Below are positions 1 through 5,551 of a stretch of 7,346 bases of DNA, one piece after another. The notes below the pieces were generated by a model. That model saw nothing but the letters and a program-made list of their open reading frames with translations. It did no database searches and was not told the origin of the DNA. Within the stretch, counting starts at the first letter, position 1. Every line of letters begins with the position of its first letter. The stretch comes from Deltaproteobacteria bacterium (lineage in GTDB: Bacteria; Desulfobacterota; Desulfobacteria; Desulfobacterales; UBA11574), in the NCBI GenBank assembly GCA_019313025.1, contig JAFDCA010000683.1, positions 1 to 7,346 of the forward strand, in the 5' to 3' direction. The position numbers and the translations under genes are program-made.

Positions 1-3000
1 AAGAAAGCATCAAAGTGGTTTTGTTGAGATCAAGTGGTAAGGACAGAACACTTTCCACCATATTACAGACAGGTTCTTCCCATTTGGATTCAAATCTGTA
101 TTCCTTTAATTTGTTTGATACCAGTTTTATTCTTTCTTCTGTAGAGCTTTCGGCAAAATCAAGATGTTCAAAAACGTCATGGAAAAATATCCCCGCCCTG
201 GTTCCTTTTGGAAATGAAAAAATGTTTTCATTTTTATACAAACCCAAGTGGTTTTGGGTTACGGGCATATACTGATCCTGGTATGCGTCACGATCCGGAT
301 GTTCTGCATCTAGTGCCCGTTGTGATATGAGATGCGAAAAACTGGAAATGTTCCATGTGGTATCAATCTTTCCTGAGAAATGTCTGCAAAACAACCTTTC
401 CTTTTTGTACTCACCCGACAAGTGTTCAATGGTATCGTCAGGTGGTATTGAAACAATTTTTATTGACCCTTCTGATTTGGTTGATAGCTGTTTTAAATCT
501 TCGAACAGTTCCTCGTCGTTTTTTTCTAAAATATCTTCTTTTAAAGATGTTAGGAGATTTTTTTTATTAATATCTTCTGCTTGCCTTTTATAATGCAATA
601 GGTAAGCGATGGAAGACGTTTCAGCAGTATTGAATCTACCCCATACAAGATAACATTTATGTATCGCTCGTGTTATTGCGACATAAAGCAATCTCAGGTT
701 TTCAGCCAGGCGTTCATTTTGAGCAATGTTGAGATGTTTGTCGAAATTTTTTGAACCAAGATCAAGCGTGAGAGTTTCATTTTTATCCGTGTCATGAAAC
801 AGGATCTCGCGGTCTTCAATTAAAGATCCCTCCCATAAAAAGGGACAAAACACAATGGGGAACTCAAGACCTTTACTTTTGTGAATGGTGATAATTTTTA
901 AGGCCTGATCATCACTTTCAAGACGAAGTTGATGTATTTCGGATTCGCTTACTTCAGCGTTTCTTTGTTCTGAAAGCCATTTAAGCAGACCGGCGATACC
1001 CAGCTTTTTTTCAGACGATTCCTGATGTAGAATTTCTGCCAAATGAAGTATATTGGTGAGCCTCCTTTCACCGTCAGGGAAAATTAAAAGGCGTTCCCTA
1101 ATCTTTTCCTCTGCCATCAGCAACCGAAACATCCGAATAAAACCATGCCGTATCCATAGGCGAAAATATTCTCTGAATTTGTTCGATTTGGCTTCCATCC
1201 CGAATGGTTTTCCGCTGACCGAATCGAGATCTTCTCCAAAAACACCGATGATGTCGGTTACAACCGCAGCGTTAAATTTTCTTTCGTTTCCGGGTTCGGC
1301 AATACTTGATAAAATTCTTTCCAATTCCATTGCCTCATGGGTATTGAATATGTTTCCTGTATGATAGAGGACCGATGGTATACCTTTTAATGAAAGGTTG
1401 TTCTTTATTATCTGCGCCTGTCGATTTGTCCTTACAAGAACAGCAATATCTTTTGGAAAAATGCCGGTGAGATGGCGTTTATTTCCCAAAATAAGTCGAG
1501 ATATTTCTCCTGCCACTGCCCTTGAGATAAGAGGTAACGCCTCGGTTTTGCTCAATGGTTTAAGGTTGTTGGCCTTTTTATCTGTGCCAAAATACCATAA
1601 TGTCAATGAAGGCGAAATTTTTCCATTCATCGGTTGGGTTTTCTTTCCGGAAACACCCTTTTCAAATCCAATCTTATCAAAGACAAACGGTGATTCTATA
1701 TTTGAGAATATGGCATTTACTGCGGTTAACAAATTTGGATTCGATCGCCAGTTCTTTATCAATGTATATTTTGAATCCGTGTTTCGGACAGCTTCCATAT
1801 AAGAAAAAATGTCTGCTCCCCGGAAACTGTATATGGATTGTTTTGGATCTCCAATCATAAAAAGTGTGCTCTTTTTCGAATCGAAAATTCGAGTGAAAAT
1901 GACATACTGATAAGAATCCGTGTCCTGAAATTCATCAACAAGGGCTGCACTGTATTTTTTCCGAATGATTTGAGCGAGCTTTTTACCACCTTTCTCTTCA
2001 AGTGCATTTTTAAGCTTTATCAAAAGATCGTCATAGAATTGAATGTTGTTTTGTTTTTTTCTAAGCAAAAGATGTTCCCGGGTGAATTTAAAACACTGGG
2101 CCTTAAAGTATGTTAAATATGTCTCCATCTCAGATTCAAGGGTGGCACCTTTATGGTAAAGTTTATCGCAGACATCAAAATATTCATGTGAAAGAGGCCC
2201 ATGATTTTTCCGGGTCGAATTTTCAATTTTGGTTGTGGTAAATTTTTCAAAACCTTTAAATAATGGAAAACCAATCGATGTTTCATCGACAAACTTATCC
2301 ATTAATGAGACCATAGAAGCAATCACCAGGTCTCTTTTTGAAGCACTCGTTTGCGTTGTTGCTGTTTTCAAGCTGCCGTAAATTGATCCACTTAGAGATG
2401 TATTTTTTAATAAATGTGTCACCTGTGTACGAGAGTTGGGCCAAATGGTCTGCAATCTCCTGAACATCGCTCTAAAGTCATTAAGGCTTCCCAAATCGGG
2501 TTTTTCAAGCTCTGGAACAATCGTTATATCTGCTGTTCTGTTTTTATTAAAAAGCATTGAAAAATACTCTGGACCGGATATTTTTTTTAGAAGATAACTG
2601 ATGAATTCCATGGGCAAATTGTAAAAATGTTTTCTCCAGAAATCATCCACAATGTCCCGTGTTAAACTAATGGAATCGATCATAAGTTCTGTGTCGAACA
2701 AACTCTGTGTTTCAAAAGCATTTTCATGGAGAATCCGCTGACAAAAGCCGTGAATGGTAAATATCGCGGCATTGTCAAATTCCATCAATGCATCTTGAAT
2801 CAATTGAATTGCCAAAGCCCGATTATCATATTTTTTGACAATGGTTTTAACGAAGACATCATTACTTGTATCATTTAAAAAAGCGGATTTCGCATCTAAA
2901 AGCATCCTGCGGATTCTTTCTTTAAGCTCTTCAGTGGCAGCCTTTGTAAAGGTTACGACCAGTATTTGATTTGCCGCTAATTGTCTCTCAAGAATAAGTC

Positions 3001-3103
3001 TTAAAAAAAGCCCGGCAATCGTATAGGTCTTGCCTGTACCTGCGCTTGCCTCAATGAGATTGGTTCCAGTAAGGGGTGTGTTGATGGGATCAAATATTTT
3101 CAT
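1..3103 (-). CDS. recB: RecB, exodeoxyribonuclease V beta subunit (partial, C-terminus off window)
   Basis: This gene encodes the 3'-5' helicase and nuclease subunit of RecBCD, which processes double-strand DNA ends for recombination in the cytoplasm. One frame stays open from the ATG at 3103 to the left edge, giving 1034 residues without a stop. UvrD-family helicase motifs appear in order: Walker A ASAGTGKT at 19-26, motif Ia VVTFTKAATEEL at 49-60, Walker B DEFQDTD at 390-396, GDPKQSIYSFRGAD at 418-431, NWRSN at 451-455, TIHKSKGLEFP near 739-749 and LRLLYVAITRA at 803-813. The RecB nuclease domain begins near GTRAGIFFHDVFE, where H975 matches the first metal ligand of the family (H956 in E. 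coli). The remaining nuclease Asp and Lys residues lie off the window. E. coli RecB has 1180 residues, so roughly 150 are missing. The opening FDPINTPLTGTNLIEASAGTGKT is typical of RecB and supports the start, and an in-frame stop lies 36 bases upstream. No Shine-Dalgarno sequence is visible. recC, the usual upstream partner, is absent here. AddA is less likely because of the RecB-type N-terminus. Confidence 0.93.
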   Translation of the reverse strand, partial: MKIFDPINTPLTGTNLIEASAGTGKTYTIAGLFLRLILERQLAANQILVVTFTKAATEELKERIRRMLLDAKSAFLNDTSNDVFVKTIVKKYDNRALAIQLIQDALMEFDNAAIFTIHGFCQRILHENAFETQSLFDTELMIDSISLTRDIVDDFWRKHFYNLPMEFISYLLKKISGPEYFSMLFNKNRTADITIVPELEKPDLGSLNDFRAMFRRLQTIWPNSRTQVTHLLKNTSLSGSIYGSLKTATTQTSASKRDLVIASMVSLMDKFVDETSIGFPLFKGFEKFTTTKIENSTRKNHGPLSHEYFDVCDKLYHKGATLESEMETYLTYFKAQCFKFTREHLLLRKKQNNIQFYDDLLIKLKNALEEKGGKKLAQIIRKKYSAALVDEFQDTDSYQYVIFTRIFDSKKSTLFMIGDPKQSIYSFRGADIFSYMEAVRNTDSKYTLIKNWRSNPNLLTAVNAIFSNIESPFVFDKIGFEKGVSGKKTQPMNGKISPSLTLWYFGTDKKANNLKPLSKTEALPLISRAVAGEISRLILGNKRHLTGIFPKDIAVLVRTNRQAQIIKNNLSLKGIPSVLYHTGNIFNTHEAMELERILSSIAEPGNERKFNAAVVTDIIGVFGEDLDSVSGKPFGMEAKSNKFREYFRLWIRHGFIRMFRLLMAEEKIRERLLIFPDGERRLTNILHLAEILHQESSEKKLGIAGLLKWLSEQRNAEVSESEIHQLRLESDDQALKIITIHKSKGLEFPIVFCPFLWEGSLIEDREILFHDTDKNETLTLDLGSKNFDKHLNIAQNERLAENLRLLYVAITRAIHKCYLVWGRFNTAETSSIAYLLHYKRQAEDINKKNLLTSLKEDILEKNDEELFEDLKQLSTKSEGSIKIVSIPPDDTIEHLSGEYKKERLFCRHFSGKIDTTWNISSFSHLISQRALDAEHPDRDAYQDQYMPVTQNHLGLYKNENIFSFPKGTRAGIFFHDVFEHLDFAESSTEERIKLVSNKLKEYRFESKWEEPVCNMVESVLSLPLDLNKTTLMLS

Positions 3104-3131
3104 ATGTATGTCATATGTAATTATCGATGCT

Positions 3132-3143
3132 AGTTATTTAGAG
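3132..3143 (+). repeat. 12-base direct repeat, left copy
   Basis: AGTTATTTAGAG occurs here and again at 3415-3426 in the same orientation. The two copies sit 38 and 34 bases outside the long inverted repeat, almost symmetric about its centre (3279 against 3281). This could be a target-site duplication, but the bases just inside the copies are only weakly inverted, and an AT-rich 12-mer can recur by chance. Confidence 0.4.
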
Positions 3144-3181
3144 ATCGGGAGTTTTTCTCCTAAAGCCTTGAATGTAGCGGA

Positions 3182-3380
3182 ATGGATCATCTTTTTTTAA
3201 TCGGATGCTGTCTGAGTGGCTTAGGGATCGTTAGAAAAAACAGGACGCAAACCGAAATTGTATCTTTAAAAGAATTTTAAAATAATGCAGAAAATCTATT
3301 GATATTTCAAAGATAGTTTCCTGTTTTTTCTTTACGATCCCTTGTCGCGAGTTCATGCGGTTAAACAAAAGATGATCCAT
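3182..3380. repeat. Long imperfect inverted repeat, MITE-like or large hairpin
   Basis: The left arm (3182-3245) and right arm (3319-3380) are reverse complements in two blocks. The outer block starts with a perfect 14-base match, ATGGATCATCTTTT, at 3182-3195 against 3367-3380. It continues with one gap and two mismatches to 3207 and 3354. The inner block pairs about 3223-3245 with 3319-3342, around GGGATCG and GAAAAAACAGGA. Between the blocks 15 bases on one side face 11 on the other and do not match. The 73-base centre holds a nested 7-base pair, TATCTTT (3261-3267) with AAAGATA (3309-3315). About 46 positions agree, which is far beyond chance. It could be a non-autonomous mobile element, a long structured RNA in the purB-recB gap, or a decayed palindrome. 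The sequence alone does not decide. Confidence 0.8.
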
Positions 3381-3414
3381 GCAGTGTTTGTTTGGAAAAA
3401 TGCCTCGACCCCTG

Positions 3415-3426
3415 AGTTATTTAGAG
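3415..3426 (+). repeat. 12-base direct repeat, right copy
   Basis: This is the second copy of AGTTATTTAGAG, matching 3132-3143. Together the two bracket the inverted-repeat element. The match is exact over 12 bases, and the flanks differ apart from a short AT that follows in both copies. Confidence 0.4.
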
Positions 3427-3492
3427 GATTAATTCACGCCTTCGGCGGGTTGTTAAAATTTGAGTTTCACCCCGGAGAAATAGGCTGCGTCA

Positions 3493-3519
3493 CTGCTGAA
3501 TGGGCTTCCCATTCAACAG
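3493..3519 (-). repeat. 12-bp stem, 3-base loop hairpin downstream of purB
   Basis: CTGCTGAATGGG, a CTT loop and CCCATTCAACAG form a 12-bp stem with one imperfect pair. Read on the plus strand the imperfect pair is C against A. In a minus-strand transcript it is a G-U wobble, so the stem is complete only in RNA made in the purB direction. It lies 64 bases after the purB stop codon and could stabilise or end the purB transcript, but no U-tract follows. It may equally be part of a dispersed palindromic repeat. Confidence 0.65.
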
Positions 3520-3582
3520 GATAATTATTTCACAGCGCAGGCACCGATATTAGCGGAAAAGACAGTTTCATTCCGGCACTGG

Positions 3583-4935
3583 TTAAAAATCGTAATAGCC
3601 CACATAGTTTTCGGGTGAAATCTTTTTTAATTCGTCTTTAACGGAATTTTTAACATTTAAACTTTCTATAAATTCTAAAATTGTGTTGCGGTCAATGTTT
3701 GAATGGACTCGTGATAATGCTTTCAAAGCCTCATAAGGCTCCGGATATCCCTCCCTGCGCAAAATTGTTTGAATTGCCTCCGTGACAACTGCCCAGTTTT
3801 TCTGCAAGTCATTTTGAATCGCTTCTTTATTTAGGAGTAATTTATCCAGACCTTTTAACAATGATTTAAAGGCAATCAGAGTATGGGCCAACGGCACACC
3901 GATATTTCTTGTAACCGTTGAATCGGTCAAGTCTCTCTGCAGCCGCGAGATCGGAAGCTTTGATGAAAGATGCGTGAAGACGGCATTGGCTAAACCCAAA
4001 TTTCCTTCCGAATTTTCGAAGTCAATGGGATTGATCTTGTGTGGCATGGTTGAAGATCCGACTTCATTCTCTTTGATCTTCTGCATGAAGTAATTCATTG
4101 AGATATAGGACCATAAGTCTCGATCCATGTCAATGAGAATGGTATTGATTCTTTTAAGGTTATCACAAAATGCGGCCAGGTGATCATAATGTTCAATTTG
4201 AGTCGTCATTTTTGATCGTTCAAGGCCCAGCACTTCGTTCACAAAATAATTTCCGAATTCAATCCAGTGGATGTTGGGATAAGCAACATAATGTGCGTTG
4301 AAATTACCCGTTGTCCCACCAAATTTTGCTGAAAATGGAATTGTTTTTAATAGGTCTTTTTGTTTGATCAATCGCTCGACAAAAACATAAATTTCTTTAC
4401 CCACGGTTGTGGGCGTAGCTGGCTGGCCATGGGTTCGAGCCAGCATGGGTACATGTTTCCATTGCGTCGCTTTTTCAATTAATGCCGCCATTACCTGTTC
4501 CAAAATCGGTTCCAAAACTTCTATCCAGGCTTCTTTTAATGAACAAGGTATTGCCGTATTATTGATATCCTGAGATGTTAAGCCAAAATGAATAAATTCT
4601 TTGTAATCATGCAACCCCAACCCATCAAATGCTTCTTTGAGATAATACTCAACCGCCTTGACGTCGTGGTTGGTCACCCGCTCAATGTCTTTTATTGTTT
4701 GAGCATCTTCATGAGAAAAATTTTTATATAGACGCCGCAAGTGTTCAAACATGCCTTTATCAACATCTGCCAGTTGAGGAATCGGTAGATTGCATAATGC
4801 GATAAAATATTCAACCTCAACTCGAACACGATATCTTATCAATGCACCTTCTGAAAAATATTCTGCAAGCTTTTCAACAGATTTTCGATAACGGCCGTCT
4901 ACAGGAGATATTGCATTTAAAGAAGTGAGTTCCAT
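3583..4935 (-). CDS. purB: Adenylosuccinate lyase
   Basis: This 450-residue enzyme of the fumarase/aspartase superfamily acts twice in purine synthesis. It splits SAICAR to AICAR and adenylosuccinate to AMP, releasing fumarate each time; it is cytoplasmic and a tetramer in known members. The N-terminus ELTSLNAISPVDGRYR is the classic PurB opening. TNHDVKAVE (88-96), THGQPATP (168-175, with the general-acid His169) and the flexible loop GSSTMPHKINPIDFEN (293-308, with the general-base Ser at 294/295) are all intact. E. coli PurB has 456 residues, so this one is full length. The frame stays open to an ATG at 5034, but the ATG at 4935 matches the family start, has an AGGA ribosome site 8 bases before it, and lies downstream of a good promoter inside the longer frame. 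The wording of the sequence (YKEFIHFGLTSQDINNT, KFGGTTGNFNAH) resembles Bacteroidota PurB more than proteobacterial PurB, which suggests transfer. The gene stands alone, with no other pur genes in view. Confidence 0.97.
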   Translation of the reverse strand: MELTSLNAISPVDGRYRKSVEKLAEYFSEGALIRYRVRVEVEYFIALCNLPIPQLADVDKGMFEHLRRLYKNFSHEDAQTIKDIERVTNHDVKAVEYYLKEAFDGLGLHDYKEFIHFGLTSQDINNTAIPCSLKEAWIEVLEPILEQVMAALIEKATQWKHVPMLARTHGQPATPTTVGKEIYVFVERLIKQKDLLKTIPFSAKFGGTTGNFNAHYVAYPNIHWIEFGNYFVNEVLGLERSKMTTQIEHYDHLAAFCDNLKRINTILIDMDRDLWSYISMNYFMQKIKENEVGSSTMPHKINPIDFENSEGNLGLANAVFTHLSSKLPISRLQRDLTDSTVTRNIGVPLAHTLIAFKSLLKGLDKLLLNKEAIQNDLQKNWAVVTEAIQTILRREGYPEPYEALKALSRVHSNIDRNTILEFIESLNVKNSVKDELKKISPENYVGYYDF

Positions 4936-4943
4936 GATTTTTT

Positions 4944-4947
4944 TCCT
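4944..4947 (-). promoter_or_regulatory. Ribosome binding site of purB
   Basis: AGGA on the minus strand ends 8 bases before the ATG at 4935. This supports 4935, not the upstream in-frame ATG at 5034, as the purB start. Confidence 0.7.
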
Positions 4948-4981
4948 ATTTGACAAAAAATTATATGAATATTGAAAAAGA

Positions 4982-5010
4982 AATGTAAGATAATGCGATG
5001 GACGTGTCAA
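4982..5010 (-). promoter_or_regulatory. Sigma70-like promoter of purB
   Basis: On the minus strand a perfect TTGACA (-35, 5005-5010) is followed after exactly 17 bases by TACATT (-10, 4982-4987; 4 of 6 consensus positions). Transcription would start near 4975, leaving a leader of about 40 bases that contains the ribosome site. I see no clear operator overlapping the promoter. Confidence 0.65.
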
Positions 5011-5146
5011 GCAAATGATAATTCCAAGGAACACCCTGAAAAAACGATGTGAAATTTGACTTGTAACTATTAGATATTACAACAATAAAAGTTATTTGAA
5101 AAAAACTATGAAAATTGATACATATAAAATTCAAAATATCAAATGC

Positions 5147-5178
5147 TTGGTGAATTCGACGGTATCCCAATTCACCAA
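5147..5178. promoter_or_regulatory. Perfect 10-bp inverted repeat upstream of the small gene
   Basis: TTGGTGAATT (5147-5156) and AATTCACCAA (5169-5178) are perfect reverse complements separated by 12 bases, with arm centres 22 bases apart (about two helical turns). It lies 36 bases before the ATG at 5215 and about 137 bases upstream of the purB promoter. That geometry suits a dimeric regulator's operator. As RNA it would be a leader hairpin, and CCCAA (5166-5170) with TTGGG (5181-5185) offers a competing fold. Only three to four T residues follow, so it is a poor terminator. Confidence 0.6.
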
Positions 5179-5205
5179 TTTTGGGCGTGTTAATCCTGAG
5201 AAATG

Positions 5206-5211
5206 AGAGGA
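5206..5211 (+). promoter_or_regulatory. Ribosome binding site of the small gene
   Basis: The run GAGAGGA just before 5212 is the only purine-rich Shine-Dalgarno-like stretch here. It sits 3-4 bases before the ATG at 5215 and overlaps an upstream ATG at 5203, which has no ribosome site of its own. The spacing is short for 5215 and long (about 12 bases) for the next in-frame ATG at 5224, so the exact start remains open. Confidence 0.45.
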
Positions 5212-5214
5212 ATC

Positions 5215-5535
5215 ATGGCAGAAATGAAAATCAGTTATGATGGCAATTACCCAACCGTTGAAATTAATTTTTCCCTAAATGATGAAAGAGAAGATTACAG
5301 TATTAAATTGCCGATGTCAAAAATGTGGTATAAAGACATCATTTATGAAATAGAGAAAGTTGCAGAAGAGGAAAAAAAGAAAGCGGCAAAATATTTGCAT
5401 GAAGACAATCGTCAAATGATGACCCACTCCTTTGATATATATGCAAAATTAATAGAGATCGGCAAAGAGCTTAGAAAAGATTTGGAAATGGATTCAGAAG
5501 GTATCAAATTAAGTGACACTTCTGGAGGCTTGTAG
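5215..5535 (+). CDS. Small charged protein of unknown function
   Basis: I do not recognise this 106-residue protein (110 if the ATG at 5203 is used). The first ~35 residues look like beta strands, with ISYDGNYPTVEINFSL followed by a DEREDYSIKLP turn. From about residue 36 to 92 it appears mainly helical and strongly charged, including VAEEEKKKAAKY near 49-60 and a second helix around FDIYAKLIEIGKELRKDL. There is no signal peptide, membrane segment, cysteine pair or obvious helix-turn-helix. It is therefore probably cytoplasmic, and may be a dimer or a partner of another protein. It is the only plus-strand gene, divergent from purB and converging on the polymerase gene, whose stop codon is 16 bases away with no terminator hairpin between them. 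An inverted repeat at 5147-5178 lies just upstream and might control it. Codon use and AT content resemble recB and purB, and the sustained charged pattern argues for a real gene. Confidence 0.7.
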   Translation: MAEMKISYDGNYPTVEINFSLNDEREDYSIKLPMSKMWYKDIIYEIEKVAEEEKKKAAKYLHEDNRQMMTHSFDIYAKLIEIGKELRKDLEMDSEGIKLSDTSGGL

Positions 5536-5551
5536 AAGATCAAAATATAAT

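Larger units (their letters stand above)
3104..3582. other. Intergenic stretch between purB and recB, rich in inverted repeats
   Basis: These 479 bases hold no gene I can support. They contain a long imperfect inverted repeat (3182-3380), a 12-base direct repeat on either side of it (3132-3143 and 3415-3426), and a compact hairpin (3493-3519). A 60-codon plus-strand frame (3342-3524) and a 49-codon minus-strand frame (3231-3380) exist, but both run through repeat arms or hairpins, lack ribosome binding sites and show no known family. No tRNA-like cloverleaf, transposase fragment or canonical hairpin-plus-U-tract terminator is visible for purB, which ends at 3583. Confidence 0.75.

Noticed and set aside
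15..2116. Several plus-strand open frames of 71-134 codons
   Set aside because: All lie antisense to recB, whose minus-strand frame is continuous with every helicase motif. Their translations show no family features.
3231..3380. 49-codon minus-strand frame starting MDHLLFNRMN
   Set aside because: It is made entirely from the arms and centre of the inverted repeat and has no ribosome site.
3182..3519. Rho-independent terminator for purB
   Set aside because: Neither hairpin is followed by a U-tract in the minus-strand direction, so a canonical terminator cannot be claimed.
3342..3524. 60-codon plus-strand frame
   Set aside because: It begins beside the right arm of the inverted repeat, ends in the hairpin, has no ribosome site and resembles no protein family I know. 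It is treated as part of a repeat.
3104..3582. tRNA gene, CRISPR array or transposase remnant
   Set aside because: No T-loop GTTCRA, no regularly spaced repeats and no transposase-like peptide were found on either strand.
4936..5034. 33-residue N-terminal extension of PurB
   Set aside because: It is unlike PurB, spans the likely promoter, and the internal ATG has a good ribosome site and the family N-terminus.
4961..5170. 69-codon minus-strand frame with hydrophobic stretches
   Set aside because: It covers the divergent promoter region and overlaps the inverted repeat. The hydrophobic look comes from T-rich DNA.
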